A stretch of DNA of 17,024 nt. Origin: Nanobdellota archaeon. GTDB lineage: Archaea > Nanobdellota > Nanobdellia > Parvarchaeales > Parvarchaeaceae. Under the pieces are notes generated by a model that ran no database searches, had not been told where the DNA came from, and was given only the letters and a program-made list of their open reading frames with translations. Below are positions 6,308 through 12,558 of the stretch, piece after piece. The stretch is from positions 1 to 17,024 of the forward strand of contig JAKATQ010000019.1 in the NCBI GenBank assembly GCA_021818665.1, in the 5' to 3' direction. The number at the start of each line of letters is the position of its first letter. Position 1 is the stretch's first letter. The translations under genes and the position numbers were made by a program.

Positions 6308-6315
6308 ATAAATAT
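6308..6315 (+). promoter_or_regulatory. TATA box of the membrane-protein pair
   Basis: ATAAATAT is centred about 24 nt before the ATG at 6336, indicating a leaderless message for the two-gene unit 6336-7135, separate from the upstream regulator gene. Confidence 0.5.
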
Positions 6316-6335
6316 CAACAAGGGCAATCTATTTT

Positions 6336-6758
6336 ATGGCCGCAAGACACAATAAATCACGGGTTAAAAAGACACCACCATACCTTAGGAAGGGTATGAT
6401 AATAAGATATTTTCTTTTCTATATCTGGATTGCTTTTGCTTTCCTTATAACTATAACTATATTGAATTACTGGTTTTCATCCACAGCGTTCTCACTTAAT
6501 GTTGACAGTACATGGATAGGCTTGGCCTGGGCCCTTTTAGGAGTTTCTTGGTTCGTACTGGCTCTTATTGCATGGAGGATGTTTTATTGGCACGTTTACG
6601 TAAGTCCGTATCGACTGTTAAAGGGTGATGACAACAGAATAAAAGTCAACTTTATGAAAATCGCACTATCTAGGACCAAGATGCGGTTAGCAGCTGGTGA
6701 AATATCACCACAGGAATACAGAGAGATAATAAGCATCCTAAAGAAAGAAAAGGGATAA
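6336..6758 (+). CDS. Two-helix membrane protein with SHOCT-like C-terminal motif
   Basis: Unrecognised 140-residue membrane protein. A basic N-terminus (RHNKSRVKK) precedes a first membrane helix at about 22-46; a second runs at about 60-85, with a short Ser/Asn-rich loop between. The positive-inside pattern puts both ends in the cytoplasm. The C-terminal 30 residues (LSRTKMRLAAGEISPQEYRE and beyond) resemble a SHOCT module, the short amphipathic helix pair with a G-x-I-S/T-x-x-E-Y/F pattern found at the ends of many unrelated small proteins and thought to mediate oligomerisation. The next gene begins 2 nt after its stop, so the two are almost certainly co-expressed. No enzymatic motif is visible. 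Confidence 0.7.
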   Translation: MAARHNKSRVKKTPPYLRKGMIIRYFLFYIWIAFAFLITITILNYWFSSTAFSLNVDSTWIGLAWALLGVSWFVLALIAWRMFYWHVYVSPYRLLKGDDNRIKVNFMKIALSRTKMRLAAGEISPQEYREIISILKKEKG

Positions 6759-6760
6759 GC

Positions 6761-7135
6761 ATGCTGTACAAAGCAGGTGTCTGTAATATAGGAAAAACCG
6801 AAATCAGAAGGCGTTACGCTTTTGGAATAATCGGTTTCGTCTTAGCCGCCATAATCTTGGTGTGGATGTCCGTTTCCGGATTTTCACACACATGGTTCGT
6901 GCTTCTAGCGATTCCACTGTTTGCCGGCTTTGAAGGAACGTACCAAGGTGCGCTTCACTTCTGTGCTGGTTTTGGAATGACGGGACGTTATGATTTTCTT
7001 GGGACCAGAAAAGAATATGGTAAAGTGACTAGTCAGAAAGAGCATAAAGCGGATATTGTGATGTCCTTAAGGATTCACGCATATTCGCTATGGTCCACCG
7101 TTATAGCAATCATAGTAATAATTCTTTTGATTTGA
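6761..7135 (+). CDS. Small conserved membrane protein with CNIG and HFCAGFG motifs
   Basis: A 124-residue membrane protein with helices at about 20-38, 43-62 and 106-124. Two motifs flank the first pair: VCNIGKTEIRRR (7-18) before helix 1 and HFCAGFGMTGRYDF (66-79) after helix 2. As recalled, the same pair occurs in a family of uncharacterised small bacterial membrane proteins. Cys8 and Cys68, both next to the membrane surface, could form a thiol pair or bind metal; this is inference. It starts 2 nt after the preceding membrane-protein gene, with a GGGA just upstream of the ATG as a weak ribosome-binding site. Function unknown. Confidence 0.72.
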   Translation: MLYKAGVCNIGKTEIRRRYAFGIIGFVLAAIILVWMSVSGFSHTWFVLLAIPLFAGFEGTYQGALHFCAGFGMTGRYDFLGTRKEYGKVTSQKEHKADIVMSLRIHAYSLWSTVIAIIVIILLI

Positions 7136-7137
7136 GT

Positions 7138-7174
7138 GCAGCGTCCGCCCATCAAACCACAGTCTCGCAGCGTC
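7138..7174 (+). repeat. Direct repeat GCAGCGTC (two copies)
   Basis: The octamer GCAGCGTC occurs at 7138-7145 and 7167-7174, 29 nt apart, in the 75-nt gap before the phosphoribosyltransferase gene, just upstream of its probable TATA box. It could be a paired operator, but two short copies may arise by chance. Confidence 0.3.
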
Positions 7175-7181
7175 GGTAAAC

Positions 7182-7189
7182 TATTAATT
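7182..7189 (+). promoter_or_regulatory. Possible TATA box of the phosphoribosyltransferase gene
   Basis: TATTAATT is centred about 25 nt before the ATG at 7211. It is a weaker match than the other TATA boxes here but is in the expected place for a leaderless transcript. Confidence 0.35.
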
Positions 7190-7210
7190 GTGTAAAATTA
7201 TAATAAGACT

Positions 7211-7678
7211 ATGTCAGATAATTTAGATTCTATTCTTATGACATGGCCTGAATTCGGCGTGTTCGCAGATAATCTTACAAGATTGGTTGCAGATAACTAT
7301 AAGGATATAGATGTGATAGTCGGGATAGCCAGAAGCGGCTTGCCATTGTCTACATTTATATCAAATCACCTTGGAAAGGACATGGATATAATACGCATAA
7401 GAGCATACGATGGAAAAACGCCGTTGGAGCACCCGATGATATTAAACACCCCACACTTGGACCTTAAGGACAAGACAGTGCTTCTGGTTGACGACCTGTC
7501 AGATCGGGGAGAAACGTTCAGACACGCGATAGATTATATTACGAAGCTGTGCAAGCCCAAGAAAATTTACACGGCCTCCATATTCGTGAATGAGCGAAGC
7601 ACTTTCAAGCCAGACGTTTACCTTTCTACGGTAAACAAGTGGGTAGTTTTCCCGTGGGAGAAAGACCCCTCTGAATAG
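7211..7678 (+). CDS. Type I phosphoribosyltransferase, probably purine base salvage
   Basis: A 155-residue type I phosphoribosyltransferase, which transfers a base onto 5-phosphoribosyl diphosphate. The PRPP-binding loop is VLLVDDLSDRGETF (90-103), with the adjacent acidic pair DD, and the pyrophosphate loop is VGIARSGLPLS (37-47). The late WVVFPWE (144-150) is characteristic of xanthine/hypoxanthine-guanine phosphoribosyltransferases of the compact prokaryotic kind, where the aromatic residue stacks on the purine. Purine salvage is therefore the likely role; the exact base is not determined. A Nudix hydrolase gene follows 30 nt downstream, suggesting a nucleotide-metabolism pair. Confidence 0.85.
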   Translation: MSDNLDSILMTWPEFGVFADNLTRLVADNYKDIDVIVGIARSGLPLSTFISNHLGKDMDIIRIRAYDGKTPLEHPMILNTPHLDLKDKTVLLVDDLSDRGETFRHAIDYITKLCKPKKIYTASIFVNERSTFKPDVYLSTVNKWVVFPWEKDPSE

Positions 7679-7708
7679 ATCTGGCTTAGAAGCACGAACG
7701 TACTTTTC

Positions 7709-8134
7709 ATGAAAAGAAAGATACAGGCGCTTATATTCCGTTTGAATCCGAAACCAGAGTTTCTCGTACTTCATGTATTACCTCGGCCAACAACATTCTG
7801 GCAGGACGTTACAGGCAAAGTGGAAGCAAATGAATCCACCATAGAGGCCTTAAGGAGAGAAGTTAGGGAAGAAACTGGCATAGGTTCGAAAGATGTCCTA
7901 GAGATAAAGCAACTTTTTGCATTTTACTACAGGGGCCGCGATGGCGCGTCTATCGCGGAGAAAGTGTTCTCTGTCAAAGTTTCCTCGGCGGCCAAGGCAG
8001 ACATAACAAAAAACGTGTACCCAGAGCACGATGATTATCGATGGCTTAGCGCTTCAAAGGCGAAAAACTTGGTTAAATGGGGCAGCAATAAGAGAGCGAT
8101 ATCGAAAGTTTTGAAATCTCTGAAAGACACCTAA
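7709..8134 (+). CDS. Nudix hydrolase
   Basis: A 141-residue Nudix hydrolase. The Nudix box runs 36-58 and fits GX5EX7REUXEEXGU exactly, beginning GKVEANE and ending REVREETGI; its glutamates bind the catalytic divalent metal. The family cleaves nucleoside diphosphates linked to another moiety. The FWQDVTGKVE opening (30-39) resembles that of dihydroneopterin-triphosphate pyrophosphatases and some (d)NTP pyrophosphatases, but substrate cannot be assigned from this. It lies 30 nt after the phosphoribosyltransferase, with no clear promoter between, so the two are probably one transcript. Its stop is 5 nt from the convergent stop of the endonuclease III gene. Confidence 0.88.
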   Translation: MKRKIQALIFRLNPKPEFLVLHVLPRPTTFWQDVTGKVEANESTIEALRREVREETGIGSKDVLEIKQLFAFYYRGRDGASIAEKVFSVKVSSAAKADITKNVYPEHDDYRWLSASKAKNLVKWGSNKRAISKVLKSLKDT

Positions 8135-8139
8135 GCGGT

Positions 8140-8799
8140 CTATTTGCTGTTAAGTACCCCGTTTTTAGGACAAAGGTCTTTTATTACGCAGCGGCTACAC
8201 AATGGAAATGTAGAGTGACATATTTCATGTCCGTGGCTTTTCATGATATATGCCAACTTCGCCCAGTCTTTTCGCTCTACAAGTGCCATAAGGTCCCTTT
8301 CTATGTCCTCCGGTTTGGTCTTATCGCTAAATCCTATCCTATAGGATAATTTTATCACCCACGTATCTACCGGAATCCCTTCGACTATGCCGAAGGCGTT
8401 AATCAGCACGGTGTTTGCCGTCTTGCGACCAACTCCGGGTAACGCCAAGAGGCTTGCCATGTCATTTGGTACTTTTCCGTCACATTGTTCCTCTATTATT
8501 TGACATGTTTTTATGATGTTTTTTACTTTCGCGTTCGCAAATGCAACTTTAGCTACAAATGATAGTAATTTTTTCTCATCGGCAGAGGCGTAGTCCTTTG
8601 TGCTTTTGTAAGACTTGAAAAGCGCGCTAGTCACAGAATTCACAACGGTGTCTTTAGTCTGTGCAGACAATATGGCAGCCACTAATAAGTCTATAGGCGT
8701 CGAGAAGTCGAGATAATAATGCGCCTTGGGATACGTAGCCTTGAGAATATCCATAGCCTTGCGTGCAGAGCTCTTCTCCAAAAGTCTTGTTTGTGTCAT
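8140..8799 (-). CDS. nth: Endonuclease III, DNA glycosylase/AP lyase
   Basis: Base-excision-repair enzyme that removes oxidised pyrimidines and cuts at abasic sites. The 219-residue length is typical. Visible features: LLVAAILSAQTKD (38-50, usual LLSAQxTD), the helix-hairpin-helix LPGVGRKTANTVL (120-132) with catalytic Lys126, catalytic Asp145 in PVDTWV, and the 4Fe-4S ligands Cys194, 201, 204 and 210 in exact C-x6-C-x2-C-x5-C spacing. The His that normally follows VDT is Trp147. A TATA element about 28 nt upstream supports a leaderless start at 8799. It diverges from the SprT-like gene and converges with the Nudix gene. Role is confident. Confidence 0.95.
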   Translation of the reverse strand: MTQTRLLEKSSARKAMDILKATYPKAHYYLDFSTPIDLLVAAILSAQTKDTVVNSVTSALFKSYKSTKDYASADEKKLLSFVAKVAFANAKVKNIIKTCQIIEEQCDGKVPNDMASLLALPGVGRKTANTVLINAFGIVEGIPVDTWVIKLSYRIGFSDKTKPEDIERDLMALVERKDWAKLAYIMKSHGHEICHSTFPLCSRCVIKDLCPKNGVLNSK

Positions 8800-8823
8800 A
8801 TCAATAATAAAATAATGTTATTA

Positions 8824-8831
8824 TTTATAAA
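8824..8831. promoter_or_regulatory. Palindromic TATA element between nth and the SprT-like gene
   Basis: TTTATAAA, a perfect palindrome, lies about 28 nt before the nth start (8799, minus) and about 22 nt before the SprT-like start (8849, plus). It is the best TATA candidate for both in the 49-nt gap. The plus-strand spacing is slightly short, so a second A/T-rich site near 8806-8818 may serve that side. Confidence 0.5.
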
Positions 8832-8848
8832 GTTCCATCTTAATATTA

Positions 8849-9808
8849 ATGGATTGTCGAAATCTAGCAGGAATTATAAGTTCTTCGTCAAAAGCTTCAG
8901 GGGAAGACGAAAGTTATGGCACAGAAAGACGCACTCTAGAGAGTACACTAGGTGATTTAAAAGCTAAGTTACAAACTCGTAGTGTCGACAAGATGACTCT
9001 CAAACAGATTTACCTGACGGACAAACCTAGCTTTAATGAAACGATATCATATCTGCCGGCAGTTATAAAATTTGCCACATCGGCATTAACGTACATTGTA
9101 AAAAATGGCTGGAGCGCCCGCAAAGGGTTGAAATGGGTCGCACACGTAAACCATGGGTGGGACTATTATTTCGGCAGATATTTTCGCCCAAGCGACCTAT
9201 TCGGCGCCGTGCTAAAGGGCTTTAAACATAAGTACATAATACTCGATGCATTTAAGGAGGAGGGAAACGCTTCCAGCGCGCTGTACAGCGAGATCCTCGA
9301 TAGGATAGTTTTGAAACGCCGCGTTTTTTACAATGATAAAATACGGCCGGGAATGCTCAAAGAAGTGCTTATACATGAGAATGCGCATAGGCTTCTTAGA
9401 GGGTACCAAGAAAAGATGGCCCATAGCGATTCTTTTTTCCAGGCTGTAAGATATCTCGGAGGAAAGCTACCGACGTATTATGTTAGATGTAAGAACTGTG
9501 ACGATGAATTCTTTTTAGACTCGTTCTCTGGCACGTTTAAAGAGCGGTGCCCCTCGTGTGGCGACGGCAATAGCGCATCTGAGATAATCGAGATTGAACT
9601 TTCCAGCATAAAGACGTATGGCGAAATAAAATATTTAATCGCAGAATTTATGAAATACGCAGCGCTGTTCGAGCACGCCGTGGTGTACAAATATGGCGAG
9701 AAAATTGAGAGAAAAAACGTAATCTCATGTTTATCATCTGCTATGTGCTTGTATAAACCTGACGATACTTGTACCTTATTCAAGCTCCCCGAGCACCAAT
9801 CTGGCTAG
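8849..9808 (+). CDS. SprT-like zinc metallopeptidase with C-terminal zinc ribbon
   Basis: A 319-residue protein whose centre is SprT-like: the zincin motif HENAH (176-180) in EVLIHENAHRLL, the third zinc ligand His192 in AHSDSFFQAVRYLGG, and after a short gap a zinc ribbon with Cys214/217 and Cys234/237 (CKNC...CPSC). This order is that of the SprT/Spartan family, whose eukaryotic members digest proteins crosslinked to DNA. The first 48 residues are Ser/Glu-rich and low in structure; 50-170 and 240-319 are not recognised and make it longer than bacterial SprT (about 165). It diverges from endonuclease III and its last 33 nt overlap the end of the opposing helicase-nuclease gene, so its neighbours also suggest DNA repair. 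Peptidase class is well supported; the substrate is inferred. Confidence 0.75.
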   Translation: MDCRNLAGIISSSSKASGEDESYGTERRTLESTLGDLKAKLQTRSVDKMTLKQIYLTDKPSFNETISYLPAVIKFATSALTYIVKNGWSARKGLKWVAHVNHGWDYYFGRYFRPSDLFGAVLKGFKHKYIILDAFKEEGNASSALYSEILDRIVLKRRVFYNDKIRPGMLKEVLIHENAHRLLRGYQEKMAHSDSFFQAVRYLGGKLPTYYVRCKNCDDEFFLDSFSGTFKERCPSCGDGNSASEIIEIELSSIKTYGEIKYLIAEFMKYAALFEHAVVYKYGEKIERKNVISCLSSAMCLYKPDDTCTLFKLPEHQSG

Positions 9809-12499
9809 TGTGTCGGGACTTAGTTTTGCTTTTTCTTTGAGGGCGTTTATGAAAAGATTTGGCTCCAGTTTATATTCTATAAGCAGTTCTAAATCCCGCT
9901 GGAAATTATACAACTGCACTGGTTTTGGATCTTCGATATCAAGCCTATATCCAAGTACGCCGGTGTTGACATTACCACGTAGCGCTATAAAGCCCAAACC
10001 GGTCTTTACGTTCTCAGCAGATACATTATTCTTTACACAGAACGCACGTTTATAGACCGACAATTGTTTTCTGTGCGTAGACGCGTTATTTAGCACCTTG
10101 TCGGTTTTAAAATCTAGTATAAGGTATTTTCCTCCTGGGTGCTCGTACACCGCGTCCATTTTGCACACGAAAGACATACCCTCTACGCGTAGCCCCAATT
10201 CGAAAACATCGTTTATCGGCATGGAAATCCGGTCTTCTGCAGACACCTGTGAGAATCCAAGTTTATGCAGGAGCTCTTCGTTTATGGCACGTATGTTTCT
10301 TAGGTACCCTTTTTCCTGATCATTAAGCTGGTTTTCATCGACGGTCCGTTTAAACAAGCCCTCCGCTATACGATGCGCTTTTATTCCAGCTTCGGCTTCA
10401 AAAGTCGTATACTTCAATCCTAGTATCTCTCTTTTTAGGAAATTTATCGGGTCTTTGACAGAATTAACCAAGCTGTATGATGCGCTCCATAAGTTTTGGA
10501 AATACGCTTCCACCATGTCGTTTAACCAGTAGTCTTTGGCTTCTAGAAGTTTTCTGGCGTCGTCGTATCTCCCGTTAACGAACAAAGAAAAGGCTTCGTA
10601 TAGTTTTCCATACACTGGTTCTACCTCGTTTTCCGCTTCTATTATGTTAAGTTCGGTGGCATTCTCAAAGTAATAGCGACCTTGCAAATCTCGCGGAGCT
10701 ATTATATAAAGACCGGTCTTGGCACGCGTAAACGCGACAAAGTCGACGCGCAGATGCTCTTCCCCAAGTTCTTCTCTGATGTCGATTTTCTTTACCGCCA
10801 GTATTATTGCATAAACTACCAAATCTATGAAACTGAAATTCTCTCGCGTCTTTTTTGGGACGTATATCACGTTATCAAATTCCCTCCCCTTCGCCTTATG
10901 GACCGTTGTAAGTACCAAGTCCTTCTCTTTACCGCGTGGTTCATAGCTGTCTTCCGTTACGGATAGATAGTCCAATAAGCCGCTCCACGTAGGAAAATCT
11001 ACCGTTTCGAAATAATTTGTTATGTTCTTGTATATCGAATCAGCAGTGAGATATTCCTCCTTACCAAGTGAGAAGGCTATCGGTAGGACGATATTTCTGA
11101 AAGTTTTCATTATAGCGGGTTTGTTAGATATCACGGCGCGCATTGCAAAGAAGGACTTTGCTACGGTAGAAAGCTTAGATATATTAAGAGGTTCCCTTTC
11201 GTTCAATTTGGCGACATCAGAGGCTTCTTTTATAGAGAGCCCTGAAAATGGAGTAAATAATGCGCTTATTATCGAAGTAGGCTCATCACTAGTAAGACCG
11301 TTAAGAAAAGCTATTATATCCTTTTTAGTCTCTTCTGACGTAGACGCGCTTATGGTAGAAGTGTATTCGAGTCTCTTCGCATCCAATAGTTTTGATATCT
11401 TCACAAGCTGGTCGTTTGTTCTGGTTATAATTGCGCATTTTCTGCCAGAATTAAGCAGCTCTATAGCCTTTTCCACACAAGCATTGTTAGTATTCTCTGT
11501 AAGTAACAGCTTTACTTCACCTTTGAAATTTTTATCGGTACGCAAGCTCGCCAACTCTTCCTCGTAGGTCTCATCCTCTGTATTCGCCAAGAAGTTCTTT
11601 TTTGCATATTCGATTATCTCCTTCGCGCTCCTGTGATTTATTTCTTTTCTTATCTTCACAATGTCGGGGCGGTTTTCGAACAATTTGAAGTTTCTGATGC
11701 TGCCCCCCTGAAAGCCGAATATAGCCTGCTTTCTGTCGCCCACTAAAAATATCCTATCACCGACGTCAAGGGCTATTCTGGCTTCGAGCTCGTTTACATC
11801 CTGTAGCTCGTCGACAAGAACATATTTATACAGTTTATAATTTCGGTTATGAACTTTGAGAAAATTTATAAGCATATCGGAGTAGTCTATGAACCGGGCG
11901 CCTTTTGAATCTTCATAATCTTTATAGGCAGTTATGAAGTAACTCAAGAAGGACACGATTTCTCCTTCATTTACGTTATCGAATTGCTCTCTAGAGTACA
12001 TGTCTTTCACAATCGTCTTTACGTCGTCAAGTTTTATGTCCTCTGGGAGGATCCCAAAGCTTTTTAGATACCTTATGGCGTTCTCGCATTTAGGTACTAG
12101 ATCAGATATGATGTAATCTCTCGGATAATTGAATGCATGACTCTTGTCGAAACTTCTTAGGATTGAGTAACGCATGAAATTATTGGAAGCGATCTCGCGA
12201 TTGTCGCCATTGGAAGTTAAGTAATCATTGGCGAAACTATGGAAAGTGTGGATGCTTATCTTGGCAGGATCCGTTTCAGGTATGTTAGATGTTCTTATCC
12301 GCTCGGTTATCCTTTGTCGCATCTCTTCAGCTGCCTTGTTTGTGAACGTTATACACAGTATCTCTGCCTCTTTTGCCCCCTGTCTTAGAAGAGAGACTAC
12401 GCGATCCGCAAGAGCAGTAGTTTTCCCGGTTCCAGGATTTGCAATTATTATTATATCTGATTCCTTGCTTATGATGTCGAGATTTTCTTCCCTTTCCAT
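9776..12499 (-). CDS. UvrD/RecB-family superfamily 1 helicase fused to a RecB-type nuclease
   Basis: A 907-residue single-chain helicase-nuclease. Helicase motifs in order: Walker A ANPGTGKTTAL (20-30), motif Ia CITFTNKAAEEMR (49-61), HTFHSFA (84-90), motif II VDELQD (229-234), motif III GDRKQAIFGFQG (254-265), motif V TVHKAKGREFDNVIYVP (532-548) and motif VI VAFTRAK (588-594). The C-terminus is a PD-(D/E)xK nuclease like RecB/AddA/Cas4: His709, Glu755, Asp782 in CKMDAV, Asp796 and Lys798 in LDFKTD, and Gln812/Tyr816 in QLSVYKRA. This layout suits DNA end resection in double-strand-break repair. The N-terminus begins only 19 residues before Walker A and has no recognisable Q motif (LNxxQ); an in-frame stop a short way upstream and a Shine-Dalgarno 8 nt before the ATG fix this start. 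It lies 59 nt after the lysine aminotransferase on the same strand. Confidence 0.9.
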   Translation of the reverse strand: MEREENLDIISKESDIIIIANPGTGKTTALADRVVSLLRQGAKEAEILCITFTNKAAEEMRQRITERIRTSNIPETDPAKISIHTFHSFANDYLTSNGDNREIASNNFMRYSILRSFDKSHAFNYPRDYIISDLVPKCENAIRYLKSFGILPEDIKLDDVKTIVKDMYSREQFDNVNEGEIVSFLSYFITAYKDYEDSKGARFIDYSDMLINFLKVHNRNYKLYKYVLVDELQDVNELEARIALDVGDRIFLVGDRKQAIFGFQGGSIRNFKLFENRPDIVKIRKEINHRSAKEIIEYAKKNFLANTEDETYEEELASLRTDKNFKGEVKLLLTENTNNACVEKAIELLNSGRKCAIITRTNDQLVKISKLLDAKRLEYTSTISASTSEETKKDIIAFLNGLTSDEPTSIISALFTPFSGLSIKEASDVAKLNEREPLNISKLSTVAKSFFAMRAVISNKPAIMKTFRNIVLPIAFSLGKEEYLTADSIYKNITNYFETVDFPTWSGLLDYLSVTEDSYEPRGKEKDLVLTTVHKAKGREFDNVIYVPKKTRENFSFIDLVVYAIILAVKKIDIREELGEEHLRVDFVAFTRAKTGLYIIAPRDLQGRYYFENATELNIIEAENEVEPVYGKLYEAFSLFVNGRYDDARKLLEAKDYWLNDMVEAYFQNLWSASYSLVNSVKDPINFLKREILGLKYTTFEAEAGIKAHRIAEGLFKRTVDENQLNDQEKGYLRNIRAINEELLHKLGFSQVSAEDRISMPINDVFELGLRVEGMSFVCKMDAVYEHPGGKYLILDFKTDKVLNNASTHRKQLSVYKRAFCVKNNVSAENVKTGLGFIALRGNVNTGVLGYRLDIEDPKPVQLYNFQRDLELLIEYKLEPNLFINALKEKAKLSPDTLARLVLGELE
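9824..9839 (+). terminator. Possible T-rich terminator after the SprT-like gene
   Basis: TTTTGCTTTTTCTTT begins 16 nt after the SprT-like stop on the plus strand. Oligo-T tracts end archaeal transcripts. It lies antisense within the helicase-nuclease coding region. Confidence 0.35.
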
Positions 12500-12507
12500 A
12501 GATGTAG

Positions 12508-12512
12508 CCTCC
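12508..12512 (-). promoter_or_regulatory. Shine-Dalgarno GGAGG of the helicase-nuclease gene
   Basis: GGAGG on the minus strand lies 8 nt before the ATG at 12499, an ideal spacing that confirms this start. It is the only strong ribosome-binding site noticed in the window. An ATTATATG/CATATAAT element at 12533-12540 may be a TATA box giving a leader of about 12 nt; otherwise the gene is read through from the aminotransferase. Confidence 0.65.
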
Positions 12513-12558
12513 GAAAGACTATATGCTTAGTCATTATATGTTCGTTTCCAAAAGTTTT

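Noticed and set aside
8719..8955. A 78-codon plus-strand frame across the nth/SprT gap
   Set aside because: Covers two gene starts and their shared promoter; no coding signal.
11022..11567. A 181-codon plus-strand reading frame opposite the helicase
   Set aside because: Lies wholly within the helicase coding region and shows no domain or promoter of its own.
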